A stretch of DNA of 64,000 bases. It comes from Prosopocoilus inquinatus (Eukaryota; Arthropoda; Insecta; Coleoptera; Lucanidae). The notes under the pieces were generated by a model that worked only from the letters and a program-made list of their open reading frames with translations, searched no databases and was not told the origin of the DNA. Numbering within the stretch: position 1 is the stretch's first letter; each line of letters starts with the position of its first letter. Of the stretch, positions 31,468 through 44,203 are shown in pieces. A program made the translations under genes and the position numbers. The stretch is taken from NCBI GenBank assembly GCA_036172665.1, contig CM069869.1, positions 2,666,001 to 2,730,000 on the forward strand, written 5' to 3'.

Positions 31468-31542
31468 GTAAGTGTTTTCTTTTTGACTATTCCTATCAGG
31501 ATTACAAAATTAAGAATTTATTATTTGATTGATTGAAGAAAA

Positions 31543-31692
31543 ATGAAGCTGCAATTAAATTTGATTGGTGATAAATGTTTAAAAGGAACGTCATTTTACA
31601 AAGACGGAAAAATGCACTGGCATGTGCGATTCGAGGGAGAACAATGGAATGTAGGCAGCACTGAAAATTGTCAATGTGACCATTGTATGTGA
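31543..31692 (+). CDS. Small Cys-rich ORF in the CLPTM1 intron
   Basis: 49 codons, ATG to TGA, with GDKCLKGTSFYKDG, then GEQWNVG and C-x-C-x2-C near the end. The spacing C, FYKDG, GxxW, CxC, C is reminiscent of a short von Willebrand type C-like (single-VWC) module, but only four cysteines are present and there is no signal peptide. AATAAA follows about 20 bp later. It may be a relic exon of a secreted peptide gene or chance. Confidence 0.25.
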   Translation: MKLQLNLIGDKCLKGTSFYKDGKMHWHVRFEGEQWNVGSTENCQCDHCM

Positions 31693-32595
31693 GATAAAAA
31701 TAGTATAATAAATCATTTGATAAACATAAAAAAGTGAAATTAACAACTATATTACCTACTTGTGTAGGACTAAAGAATATAAACATGCTGATTACTAAAT
31801 ATTGCACTGGTTTATTTATCTCACATACAAAAGTTCACAAATTGCCCAGCAGGGCGGCGACTCTTTCTCCTATGCTTAACTACAGTTACTATACTTTACA
31901 GTGCACTATACTACACTTCCCAATAATAAAATTCCTCTTTGTAGTTTTGAAAGAAAAAATGAGAGACAGTAAACGCTATTAGAACAAATTCTTTTTGATT
32001 AGACTACTGAAAATAATTTCGTTTTTATTTTAAAATTGTGTAACTGGATAAAATTTAAACCAAAGTGTTAAATCATAGAACAACTTTTAATTTTCGTGTT
32101 GCTTAATTTTAACTTCTAGTGTAATTAAGATATATTTTTTTAAGAACAATCGTTCTTGTACCTTTTGTGTTAAATTTTGAGAAGAAATGGGATGCCAAAA
32201 GTCTCTTCAAGAGGTAAAAAATAAAATAAAATTAGTGAAAGCATTTTCCAGAAGCGGTATAGTGAAATAAATTTGAACTAATGTATTGAAAAAGAAAGGG
32301 AATTTGTTTTATCTGCCACATTTATTATAGTTTCGGATTCCTGTTTTATTTATAAGATTGACATTGACTTTTGAGATACTAATTGAAAGAGCTGTCTGAA
32401 ATTAAAAAAAAGTTATACAGTATGTCCCCGGATTGAGTTTACAAGAGAGAAAAAAAATTTAATTTTAATTTTACAATATTTTTTGCCTGATTTATAGCAA
32501 ACATATCTGTAATTAAAATGTCAACCTTAATGCGGGGATGTTCTTAAGATCGAAAAAAACAAATCAACATTTTAATTTTTCGATTGACCCACTAC

Positions 32596-33237
32596 GGCCC
32601 GGTTTCTGGAAGCAATTATAATCGTCCCGTTAAACTAAGGAGTCCGTTAAACCGAATCGGGTTTCTGGAAGAATCGTGTTAGCAGGACCTGGTTTGTTCC
32701 TGAACTGTGTTGAGACTAACAGTTATTCTAGTGCTGAGCTTAATTTGCTTTTCACAAATAACAGTTGGAATGCGGAAAATGGAAGGAACACTCGGAAAGG
32801 GCGAACATTTCATGGAAAGTGAAAAAAAGTACAGTTCAGTTCTGGAAAGTACACATGCACGTCATATACGGACCTCGTTTATTTCAGGTGGATGCACTAA
32901 GTTAATCAACACTATTATTAATTTCGTATTTGAACTTGATTTAATGATGCATTTCCGATACATAAAAATTCGCATAGTTGATTAATGTAGTGCAACCACC
33001 TGAAATAGACGAGGTCCGTGTATGACGTGCATGTATTCTTTCCTGAATTGGATGTTATCATTTGAATCGATTATGGAAAAATGTAGGGTGTATAAATTGC
33101 GCTTGCGCCAATTAAGTTAATGGCTCTGTTTGCCGCGTTAAATTAACCAAAAGATTGAAATGTTTCCAGAAATTCATTTCCTACTTTAACGAGTAGTTAA
33201 CCTAATCGGCCCGTTAATTCGTTTCAGAAACCGGGCC
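32596..33237. mobile_element. TIR element enclosing a signal-peptide-like frame
   Basis: Ends GGCCCGGTTTCTG are inverted at 32596 and 33237, with looser inverted similarity (CCGTTAAA/TTTAACG blocks) inward, about 642 bp. A frame starting with GTG at 32707 reads LRLTVILVLSLICFSQITVG, a convincing secretory signal sequence, then enters a nested foldback. No target duplication was identified. Confidence 0.55.
32835..33052. mobile_element. Foldback MITE nested in the TIR element
   Basis: About 75-bp imperfect inverted arms (CACGTCATATACGGACCTCG left; CGAGGTCCGTGTATGACGTG right) around a short A/T centre with TTAATCAAC/GTTGATTAA. Confidence 0.8.
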
Positions 33238-33942
33238 TGCATAATTTACGTCAGCTTGAATCCTCCCTGTAATTTACGGATTTGTTGAATTGATTTTTTA
33301 ATATTTCCACTTTATTAGGTAATTGAATAATTCCTTGAAAACAATTTGTTTTAAGCGTCCCCACAAACAAAAATCTGAAAAATTTGTTAAGTAAGGGTCA
33401 TAAAACTGAACCAGTTTTGTCAATATGGGAAGATAGAATGAGTTTACAAGATTATAAACAAAATATTTTGAATTTTGCAAAAAAAAGTTAAAGGAAAAAA
33501 ATAATTTTACGACTCTGATACTGTTGTGATTAAATTTCAAATTTGAAAATAATTGGATTTATAAAAATCGTCCAGTTTTATGACGATTATGACACATTTT
33601 TGATTTTTATTTGTGGGGACGTTTACAATAAAATGTTTACAAAAAACATTTACCTAATAATGTGGAAATGTTAAGTTAAAAATTCGGATAAGAGATGCTA
33701 TAGCAACTTTAACAATTACAGAAATCGATAGCAATTACAAGGACCTGTAAACGTAAACTTGAATTACGTTAGTTGATTAATCGAATAGTTAAAAATATTG
33801 TTGATTTTGTTATTATCTACTGCAAAACTGAAGAGACATCTATTTTTAAACTATGTACTACGTACTAACCAAAACTTTCCCTTTTTTTTACTTCAGGGAC
33901 ACGTTCAGAAATGAAAACATGTGACTACTGTTTGAGTTTATT

Positions 33943-34985
33943 GAACGCAATGACGTCGTTAGGTGCAGAATTGTCAGCCTACTTTTTTTTTAATCGAAAA
34001 TGATCGGAAACAATAAGAAGACATAAAAGGATTGAAATTAAAAACTAATCAAAAAGTGAAAAAATCGCAAGCGTGAACAATTATAAAAAAAAAACAGAAA
34101 TAATCAGGAAACAAGACAAAAGACTGGCTACACGCTTGAAATCATTAATTGAACGCAATGACGTCGTTAGGTGCAGAACTGCCAACTCAATGTTTTTTTT
34201 TTTTTTTTAATTGGAAACAGAACAAAAAACGATTAACATTAAAAACTGAAAAACAAAAAGCGAAAATAAAAATGAATTGAAAGCATAATTGAAAAAACCG
34301 AAGTCAATTTCTAAACGAAACAAAAAATAACCAAAAATCAAGGGCAATAGAAAAAAATAGAAAAATAATTTTGAATCGTGAACAATCATAAAATTCCTAA
34401 AATAATTAAGAAACCAAATACAATTAAAACAAAAGACCAGCAACACAGTTGAAGTCATTAATTCAACACAATAACGTCATTAGGTGCAGAGCTGCCAACC
34501 CAATGGTGTTTTTTTATTTTTTTAATTTTAATTAGAAACAGAAAACGATTACAATAATCCACACGCGGAAGAATTGGAAAAAATAGAATAAAAACTCGAA
34601 TATAATAAAAAAAAAACTAAACAAATGACAGTCGTCAAATTAAAACAAAAGTCTGAGTTAAAGAAGTTATTAATTGGACGCAATGACGTCGTTAGATGCA
34701 GAACTGCCAACCCGATTTCTTTTAAATCGGAAACGGTCAAACAATAAACGATTAAAAATTAAAAACCATTCAAAAAGCGAAGGCGAAGAATTCAAAATAT
34801 AAAAGAAATCGCAGTGAATTGTTAAAAATAAAAAAATTGAGGGCAATAAAAAAATGAAAAATAATTATGAAGCATGGACAATCATAAAAATACGAAAATA
34901 ATCAAAAAAAGCAGAACACTTGATAAGAAAAAAATAGTCGAACACAATTAAATAAACAAATGACAATGGAAAAGCAAATGCCGTT
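33943..34985. repeat. Tandem satellite-like array in the CLPTM1 intron
   Basis: Four copies at 33943, 34151, 34464 and about 34676 of a unit opening CGCAATGACGTCGTTAGGTG, then CAGAACTGCCAACCC, a T run and about 150 bp of A-rich DNA. Spacing is about 208, 313 and 212 bp. Three copies keep a perfect TGACGTCG core. Confidence 0.8.
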
Positions 34986-35253
34986 TAAAAAGCAGGACAA
35001 TAATCAAATTTTGAAAAATTAACTGCAAATTGGTATCTAATTACCGTAACTGATTCGTCATTATTTACTTTCATGATATCATATTTTCTATCTTATCAGC
35101 AGAGATCGGACTTTAGGATTCTTCACGAAGGAAGGCGCTTGTCTATTGTTTATATAAAACAAAATGAGTTTCATACAGGTTGGAATTATTTGACACCTTT
35201 TGTTTTTGCCTAAAATGCTTATTTTAACTTTTCTTTTTTAACCGAAGTCGACT

Positions 35254-35430
35254 CTTGTCCGATGAAAACTGTAAGCAAATGGTTTTTAAACTCTAGCTCT
35301 AATTTTTCTACATAATTGGAAAAGAGCACTCAACTCACTTACTTGTCCTGACGAAGCTGTCAATCGATAGTGAAACGTTGAGTGCTCTTTTCTAATTATA
35401 ATTCTCTCCGGTTAGAGTTTAAAAACAATT
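35254..35430. repeat. Degenerate palindrome with hammerhead-like core, copy 1
   Basis: Arms GTTTTTAAACTCTAG (from 35282) and CTCTAG-like/AGAGTTTAAAAAC (to 35427) with GAGCACTCAAC/GTTGAGTGCTC inside. At 35348 CTGACGA is followed by CTGTC-AATC-GATAG and GAAAC (35372). It is the same family as 50221-50415; both are preceded by TCTTGTCCGATGAAAA. Confidence 0.65.
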
Positions 35431-35874
35431 TTCTTCTCTTTTTTTACATCATTTTTTTTTATTAGAAAAGAAACCTATAGCTGCTTTCGCCCGGCTTTTT
35501 TATTTTCATCCTGAATTCCATTCATAAGTTAATCCATTCATTAATGAATAAATTTAAAATATAAATATTTCGAAAACTTCACGAAGAACGAGTTCCTAAA
35601 GCCTGATCCTTACTTATCAGATATTATTGAATCAATCAGTAAATTAGTAACAGAAATTTATATAGGGTGTTACCGAGCTTGAACCATTTAATAAAAGAAT
35701 AACTGCAAATAGCTATATCAGAGGCTTTTGAACTTATTAATTAATTTTTTCTTAGAGCTACATTACAACAAATTATTTTTGTGATAATTACACTAAATTA
35801 AATAGTAAAGGATATAAATAGGACTTGTTATTTTTTCCTGTGTAACACTTAGAAATAATTTTGTGTTATTATAG

Positions 35875-37144
35875 ATTTAAGAAACTGAAATCAAGCGGTA
35901 CGAAGAATTTGTTAACGGGAGAGACGGAAAACTTCGAAGCGGAGGAAGGCAAAATCGTCTCACACTGGCATCCAAATCTAACTCTAAACCTTGTGACAGA
36001 CCAAACTCTGTGGAGTTGGGGCTCGATTCCGCAACCGCTCGACGAGTACATACATTTCACAGAAGACGGCCGCTATTACAAACCGGCTTTCTTCGCGAAC
36101 GACTTCTGGAATATGGCGAAAGATTATAAGCCGCTAAATAACGACTCGCTCACACTTCAGATAACCTTCCAGCCGTTAAGTCTCTTTAAATTCCAACTTT
36201 ACGCGTCGCAGAACCTGCGCCAGAAATGGAACATCTGGGGAGACGCCGATGTGGAGAACGACGAAGATCAGGACACTTTAAAAGAGACCCTGCTAGAGAC
36301 CAACCCCTACTTATTAGCCGTTACCATTGCAGTATCGATACTACATTCCGTTTTTGAACTGCTCGCATTTAAGAATGACATTCAGTTTTGGAATAACCGC
36401 AATTCTCTGAAGGGGCTTTCGGTGCGTTCGGTGTTTTTCGGCGTGTTTCAGTCTCTTATTGTTTTGCTGTACGTGCTCGATAACGAAACGAATAATTTGA
36501 TACGCATCAGCTGCTTCATCGGCTTGGGGATCGAGTTGTGGAAGATACAGAAGGTCGTCGATATTAAATTCGAAAACGGTCGCTTACATTTCAAAGATAA
36601 GGGTTCCTACATTGAAAGTAGTACGAGGCAGTATGATGAGTTGGCGTTTAAATATCTTTCCTGGGTTTGTTTCCCGCTGCTGGCGGGATATAGTATTTAC
36701 GCCCTCTTGTACTTGGAGCATAAGGGATGGTACTCGTTCGTCTTGGGGATATTCTACGGGTTTTTGTTAACTTTCGGTTTTATAATGATGACGCCGCAAT
36801 TATTTATTAATTACAAGCTGAAATCCATCGCACATTTACCCTGGAGGATGTTGACCTATAAATTCCTGAACACGTTCATCGATGATATGTTCGCGTTTGT
36901 CATCAAGATGCCTACCATGTACCGGATCGGGTGTTTCAGGGATGACATAGTCTTCCTGATATTTTTATATCAACGCTGGATTTATCCGGTTGATAAGAAG
37001 AGAAAGAACGAGTTCGGATACTCGGCCGAACCGGATCCGGACGACCTCAGCAATGCAATCGAAGATAAAAGTGATGGTAACAAAGAAGCAATCGAAAATA
37101 ATAAAAAAGAAGCCGCCGCCGTTGAGGACAAGAAAACTCAATAG
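35875..37144 (+). CDS. CLPTM1: CLPTM1, exon 3
   Basis: After a 4.4-kb intron the acceptor TGTTATTATAG (ending 35874) restores the frame: one base completes a Lys codon and TKNLLTGE follows. It encodes the rest of the CLPTM1 family domain: WHPNLTLNLV, the conserved FxNDIxFW segment (KNDIQFWNNR) and five to six membrane segments between about 36300 and 36980. The stretch includes FGFIMMTPQLFINYKLKS and the C-terminal signature TFIDDMFAFVIKMPTMYRIGCFRDD. The tail is charged (EDK, KKEAAA) and ends at TAG 37142-37144. Total protein is 614 residues, close to the family's usual length. It shows no damage. Confidence 0.93.
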
Positions 37145-37913
37145 GCGGAAAACTTAGGTGATTTTTAGTGTTGTATTATAACATGCCAAATCATGTATTT
37201 ATTGTAGTTGATATTCGAGGGTATTTTTGTCTGTAATATAATTTTTTTTTACTACGCATAATACCTTTTTAGTCCTACGTCTTGTTGATGATTTGATTTA
37301 GAAACTATACTATGTATGTAATGTATTGTTGCTACTGATAATTAAAAAGCTCAGAAACCTGTTCGAGTCTTTTTATTGTTAATCTTCACCATGTTTTTTG
37401 TATTGTTTTTTGTTTGTTGTCAAACGTTAGTTCTCAACACGGCAAAGAAAAATGGGTATCAATCGGCGACTACCAAACGTGAGTTGCTCATTTATTTAAA
37501 AAATTAAATTCGTAGAGCAAAATCCGTTTAAGGAAAGTGGGTTTTGAATAAAGTTTACGTTAAATAAACTCGGATTTTCTAAATTAATTAAGCTTGTTAT
37601 TTCAATTCATTAAAAACTTTGGGCACAGATTTTAATTAGCTGCAAGCTAAACAAATAGAATTTCATTAATTAATAAGTTCAAACTTTCAAAATATGCTGT
37701 TGGGGAAATTAGGTTTCATTAATTATTAAGTTTGGAGCCGCCTTCGTTATTTTGTTGTGTTTTGTAAATAAGAATTTACCTTTAATCGTTTATTATTATT
37801 TTTTTTTTGATAACGGATAACATATGATATTTTTATATTGGTAGGAAACATCAATGTCTTAATCGTTTATTGAAGAAAGGGAGAGAGAGAGCGAAAAAAG
37901 TGAGAGTCTAAAG
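37145..37913 (+). other. CLPTM1 3' UTR and adjacent AT-rich DNA
   Basis: ATTAAA near 37341 is a possible polyadenylation signal. A GA microsatellite lies at about 37880-37890. No other feature was seen. Confidence 0.45.
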
Positions 37914-37935
37914 CAGGAGTTCCCAACTTTTTTAA
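37914..37935. repeat. hAT-like transposon end
   Basis: CAGGAGTTCCCAACTTTTTT resembles the CAGGGGTTCCCAAAC terminal repeats of hAT elements. The partner end was not found. Confidence 0.3.
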
Positions 37936-38825
37936 ATACCGGAAATGCTAAACATTATAAAAGAAAACAACACGGCGACGATTGATGTCTCGTCTAAAAG
38001 GTGGATGTAGGGCCAACCTCGGATCCAACGAGTGTAGAATGAGCCCTACACGGCTCTGCCTAAGACAGGAACGAAGAGTGGCTTCAAAAGGTGGTACAAA
38101 AATGGCCCAAAGGACAAAACCTGTAAAGAGAGGACGGAACAATCAAACCGCGGCCAAATTTCTTACCAGGATTCAATGTCACCCAGGCTGAGAAAAGTCG
38201 CTTGGACGGACGACTTAGCAATGCAGTGAAATGTCAAAATATTCAGAAAACCCCCGGATGAAAAGAAATTTCAAACACTAAAGACAATAAACGTGACACG
38301 TCAACTTCAATCGAGAAAAGCTAGCAAAATAATCGTCGTTTGGCGGAAAGCAGAAGAAAGAAACCCCCGCTATACCAGACAGTCACAAATACAAATTGCT
38401 CCCGATGACCAGGTACGTGACATAAAGAAAACCCAATCAGATTAGAGGGCATAGTTCTTGAAAATTCTTCGGGGCCGCGTTCGACCATACGACAAAAAAA
38501 CTAATTAAAGTGTAAAAATAGCTTCAGAAGGCCTGCGGCATTTAAGTTCTGAACATGTCCACATTTGTTTTACAATCTGCGAATTCTATAAATCAGTATT
38601 TTCCCACGGAATAAGAGCGAGCGCTTTCCAGAGCGGAAATGCGCGCGGTGGCGGATTTGTATGTGATCCTTATGGCCGTATCGCCACCGCGTCGTTTCCG
38701 CTGTGGTTTACACATCGCTTAAATTTGTAAAGTATAACGACGAAAGGCGATTTAATTTGCGAGACGCACAAATATAACGTGATAAGCTCAAAGGTATACT
38801 TTAATCTCCAGGAGATTTTTGCCCA

Positions 38826-38915
38826 CTCGCGCGTTCAGCGTAGGGGTCAGACAACAATACAACACAGTTTTTAGTAATGCCCTAGTTGAATGAACACTAA
38901 GACTTCAGCAAAGTC
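38826..38915. repeat. Dispersed repeat, copy 1
   Basis: CGTTCAGCGTAGGGGTCAGA, ACAACACAGTTTT and AATGCC...TTCAGCAAA recur in the same order and orientation at 42712-42810, 3.9 kb away. The parent element is not identified. Confidence 0.7.
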
Positions 38916-41900
38916 TTAACGTGTGCAACGACAAATCGGCTAAAAATTATTTTATATTCATCCGCAAAAACAGTTCTAGTCGGCGGTGAGAGAAAATGCT
39001 GGCCAATCAATACGATATGGAATTTCGCACGATATAGCGTACTTTGAAATAGACAGGAGAACAAGCTGCGCTTAACAGAGTGTGGCCATACAGATGTCAC
39101 GTTTGTGCTAACTTGGAGAGACACGTTCAAAATTAGGTGGCCCTCGGTCGGTTTATGCTTGTTACGTTGATCACGTTTGATTGCATTTGAATAAAGAAAA
39201 ATTATCGGCTTTATTTTAAGCGTACTTATAGTACGTATTGCCACGATGGGAGTTCTTCGTAAAAAAATAATAAAGTCGAGGAGTCAAGCCAGGAGCGACT
39301 CCGTTGGACATTACTGCCAACTGTAAGCACGGGAGCCACTCGGAACCATCCCAGCCACCAAGGACACTATTCCCGAGATCACCATTATCCTGAGGCTGAT
39401 TGTAGGACGCCTCCCTGACATACCACGTCAACTCCAGCCAGAAGTTGCCAACTTCACAACCGGTTAACTACAGTTCCGGTGAGCCGAACCAGCCCGATCA
39501 ACTGAACCCACTATCGCACCCTTGCTTGCTGCATCAATGACACGCCACTTCGTCCAGGATCAAAATATCGAATGTAGTCATGCGCCACAGATCGCCGATA
39601 GTGCTGCAGACGTCGTATAGAGGCCGACCTTGACATGCAAAGTACGTCGCTACCCGGGCCACACCAACGCTACCCGCAGCCGTCGCATGGATGACCAGGA
39701 CCGCAACCACCCTTTTTGGACCACGAAAAACCCTCAACAATTTAAACTTAATATTAATAAAAGGTATCAACTTGTAAAACATTTGTGTTTAAAGCTCTAC
39801 CGTCTGCAAACACTACGCCACCCCTCCACTCACGTGACCTGGTGGATTGAATAACCTATCGGAGGAACACGTTTAGCACAAACATGGCAGCCGATCTTGG
39901 TTTACATGTAAAATCGAAAATCGTTCGTGACCAATAGAAAATTGACTTAACGTGAGCCCTCACTCTTTATGCGAGGCCGTCGAGTTATACCCCTGGATTA
40001 CGCCATGCCGTTTAACGTGTATTATTGAGAATCGGTCCGGCTGCGGGCCTTTAATATGGCAAAACAAACGGAATTGGAGTATCGCGCACTTTGCCCCACA
40101 CGTGTTATATTCTCTGGCGCTCTTTATTTTAGCCGTACGAGAGAGGGGAACGCGCGTCCTAAAATCGGCTCGATTTCTGCCTTGAACATAGAGATTAAGT
40201 ATCTGGATGAGTAACATGAGTGCAGGGAACATTCGCAAAACTTACATCCAAATCGAACTTAATTAATAAAAACATCCGGTATACGTAAATATTGATACGA
40301 AGCTCTCGGAAAGTAGTATAGGATCAGGACAATCAATTTCGATCGCCCTATACTTTATTGTTGACGTGCTCTTTTAAAGCTTTATCTTAAAAAAACGTTT
40401 TGTGTGTTTCTTAATAACTAAGTTTTAACGGAAACAAAAAGGTTGTTAAAGAGGAACCGCGCCCTTTATAACGGTTATAAATAAAAATTAAATCGAAATA
40501 TAGAAAATAGATTTTATTTAACAGACTTATAGCCGACGACCTCCAAACGACCTCTAGAGATTCCTTGACCACTCATCGACCCCTACAAATTCATCGACTC
40601 GTTTAAAATAGTCATCGGTCATTTGGGTGTCAATGTTTTCTCCTTTGTAATTAAAGTATTTACTTCTGTAAAAAAGTAACCCGGTAACCCGAAATAACGT
40701 TTTAAATATTTCAGTAATCTGCACTAAATATTAAAATCTGAAATTTATTTCATTTACTGATTAGTTTTTTTTTTTTACTTTAAAGGGACTCGTTTTGCCT
40801 ACTTGTTACCAGACTGACTCCTACCTATAAGTTTAATTATGTCTTGACGTTTTTTAAATTATAATAAATATTATAATAAATACATACATTTAGGCACACA
40901 GTTAATTTAAACACAACTAACATTAGCCCTTTAGGGTTTGAAAGTAACTTAAATAAATTACAACCGAAAGAAGCTATTCAGCTTACGATACGGAATTTAG
41001 CTTAAACAAAGAACGAAATTCAAAATAGGTGCAGTACTGACCTTCACAGGATCGTGAAACGGTAACTTATGGCTGGTTACACCAAACACTTAAGCAGAGC
41101 TTAAATTTAAATTGTCTATAATGTGATATTTGGAGGTTACATAACATTATATACACCCGATATGTTACTCGGAATGTGTATACACGATATGTTACTCGTA
41201 CGATGTCTAAAGTAACTCACACTTAAACTTAAGCTCGGGTTAAGTGATTAAATTAAATTTCAGAATACTTTAAATATTACACAAACAAACATGTGCCAAA
41301 AAGATTTACGTAACCAATTAAATTACGTCAGTTATAAAGCCGATTTGTACTTTACTTTGCTTCCAGTTAATCGATGTGTCGGTGTGACGGTCGCATGCAG
41401 CTGTCAGCAGTACAACGTCCTCTCCCGGAAATGCGTTGAACTTCGGTCAAAGCTATTGTGTCGAAGCGTCGTAATGGCGACCTCGAAGAAAGTGAAACTT
41501 TCTCAGTCGCAACGGACGTACACCTCCCGATAGGAAAGATAATAGTCGGAAGCGAAAATAGAATCGGAATTAGAAGTAGAGTCTTCTGTGAAAACAAAGA
41601 AATCAATAATTACAAACGTGACCCACGCTACATCGCAACCTAATTACCTCAGATTTTTTTTGCAGATCCATGACTACCCTTGATCAAAATAGTTTTTGAT
41701 GTCAAAGTACACTTCGCATCGAATTCTGCCCTATTTTGTTTTTAACTATGAGATAAATTTCGTTATATTAACTGAACTAAATCTTCTGGTTGCAAGAATG
41801 CAGAGTTTATCCGGAAAGTTGAGGTGGCGATTACGCTGTTGCAATAAAACTAAATTACCTGGCGCCGACTTATTGAGCACGAAATACACCAGTGCAAGGC

Positions 41901-42138
41901 AACGGTAATTAAAGCGGGCATTAGCGATAACAAGTTAATTTGCTCAGAAACGTAAAAGGAAGCCGGGCGAGCAGAAATATTAATTGAAACTGATACTTAC
42001 TAGCCGGAACTGCTAAAAAACAAAGTGCCCGGAGTAACGGAGTAAGATGCAGTAAAGTGCTTCTTAATGCGATTAAAACTTATAGAACTTCTTCAATATC
42101 GAAGCGCCCCGGAACGCTATTGAAATATAAAACTTAAC

Positions 42139-42158
42139 GGGGGGGCGGGGGCGGGGGG
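42139..42158 (+). other. G-quadruplex-prone tract
   Basis: Runs of 7, 5 and 6 guanines separated by single cytosines, in otherwise AT-rich DNA; enough for a four-run quadruplex. Confidence 0.6.
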
Positions 42159-42711
42159 CATTTATCGATTTGTTGTTTCAAGTGAACTTACACCCGCGCT
42201 GTACAAGAGTTTTAAGGCGGAAGCAATTAGAAACTGCTTTCCATTTAAATTGTTCAAGTCTAATTTCAAAACTTCTGCGTCACATTTAAACATCGACATG
42301 TTGGACTGTGCAAATGGAATAAAAAAGGTTTCCTTTCGAATGTAATCAGAAACACACTCGTCATCTTATCTTTTGGTGTACTGAATGTTTAGAACAGGCC
42401 TGGGTACAAAAGTTGTTGCAGCACTATTTGAAAGGCATCAGTAGAAAACAATGAACCGATTAAGAAACTCCTCACAGAAGTTTTAAAAAAAGTTTCACGT
42501 GTCGTTGGTTGTTGAGATTAAGTGGCAGCTTAAATCGTTTAACTTTATTAATCCTGGTTTCAAAGTTTACCTGGTGGAAAACTCGTGTTGTTCAGCTCTA
42601 GTGAAGGTAAGAGCCCGGTTCCAATAAGATGTTAGCCAAGGACGCCAGGGAATAACCCAGCTGAAAGATTCGCTGCGGGACTGTTCCCAAGGTATCAACA
42701 GCGCGCGAAGG

Positions 42712-42810
42712 TGCGTGCGTTCAGTGTAGGGGTCAGACAATAACACAACACAGTTTTCGCTAATGCCTCTATTTAATGAATTCTCATAAGCACTGAACGC
42801 CTCAGCAAAC
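42712..42810. repeat. Dispersed repeat, copy 2
   Basis: Diverged direct copy of 38826-38915. Confidence 0.7.
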
Positions 42811-43506
42811 TCCAAACAGCATGTAACACAAATATCAAATTATGTTAAATATTTTTTTAATTTGGTCACTAATACGTTAACGCAATAAATGAGATACGAA
42901 CTTTTGTCTTAAACAGCGAATCGGAACTTGTAAACTAAACATCGAAATTAACTACTAAAAATTATGCACCGTAACGTGCCGAAATTGTTCACAAGTAAAT
43001 AAATAAGGAAGCAAATCAAAAGTATACTTCACGAGTTAGGTTAGCTTGTGCCGTGTCGTCTGGAGTCAAGTCTTGGCAAACAGAAATCACATTACGTCAG
43101 TGGAAAATCTTCATGGGATCGGTCAGTGTGAAGATGGCAATAAGTCCACTTCATGTTAAGGACTCCGCTAATAAATCCACATGAACGCGCCTTGTGATGA
43201 TTTACTGCGGGTAGGCAACAACTGCAAAATTGGGAGATATATCCCGACTTGGAACTGGAACGTTAATATTTAAATATCGGGACAGCTCCATTACAGAATT
43301 CAATAGCAATTTCAGTTGCCCATCCCGACGAGTCACCACTGCATGAATGACCATTCAGATCAACAAAGACGGTCAGCTCAATATTAAAAAAGGTTCGGCC
43401 TAAAATCAAACGACTCTGAATGACAGGGAGAGAAATAACATCAAACAGCGCCATAAATAAATAAAACATACTTGCATGGTTTGATGAAAATGCTAGTTGC
43501 ATATTT

Positions 43507-43692
43507 CAGGACACGACGGGTTGACCAGATTTCAGTCAAACCGTATAAATTGAACCTTGTTCTTAAGAATTTATCACGAATTCAACGGATGTATACGCAC
43601 GATATGTTACTCATACGATGTCTAAAGTGATAGTAAACAGCATTTCCTAAATCTAGCTTTAGCGAAGGGGGAAGCACGATACACGATTCTAT
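43507..43692. repeat. Direct duplication, copy 1
   Basis: Shares with 44018-44203 the ordered blocks AACCGTATAAATTGAACC, CTTAAGAATTTA, AATTCAACGG, ATGTTACTC-TACGATG-CTAAAG and AGCACGATACAC. Confidence 0.8.
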
Positions 43693-43695
43693 CAC

Positions 43696-43909
43696 CTGCA
43701 TTCATAAACCAAACTTACGCTATGCGTTCGTTTACAATTCGCTATATTTCATAAATGGTACACATTTCCCATATCGTGGGAAAATAATTCACAAAATGTT
43801 CATAAACTCTCAATGATTATGCGCCAAAAATGCAGGAAATATGCTCAGTTTATGAAATATAGTGAATTTTAAGTGTACGCATAGCATAAGTTTTGTTTAT
43901 GAATGCGGG
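43696..43909. mobile_element. MITE inserted beside duplication copy 1
   Basis: About 57-bp inverted arms: GCATTCATAAACCAAACTTA with CTATATTTCATAAA at the left and complements at the right (TTTATGAATGC). Total 214 bp. Confidence 0.8.
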
Positions 43910-44017
43910 CCTAAATCAGAAAGAGAGAGTCAGAACCGTAAAAAAAAAAATAAGTTAAAAAATACCTGCTTGATTAATTAAGCAGAATCGTTCGATTAAA
44001 ATACTAGTGGCCATTTT

Positions 44018-44203
44018 CAGAACGAGACGTTGATCAAATTCCAATCAAACCGTATAAATTGAACCTCACTCTTAAGAATTTAGCACAAATTCAACGGTAT
44101 GTATATACGCGACATGTTACTCGTACGATGGCTAAAGCGGTAATAAACAGCATATCCCAAAACTAGCTCTAGTGAAGGTAGGAGCACGATACACACGATT
44201 TTG
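44018..44203. repeat. Direct duplication, copy 2
   Basis: Partner of 43507-43692. It lacks the MITE found after copy 1, so the MITE probably arrived after the duplication. The inner ATGTTACTCGTACGATGTCT block also occurs alone at about 41188 and 44560. Confidence 0.8.

Noticed and set aside
39534..39782. 82-codon minus-strand frame with a plausible FDILILDEV stretch
   Set aside because: GC-rich but no homologous domain recognised, no splice signals, neighbouring frames closed.
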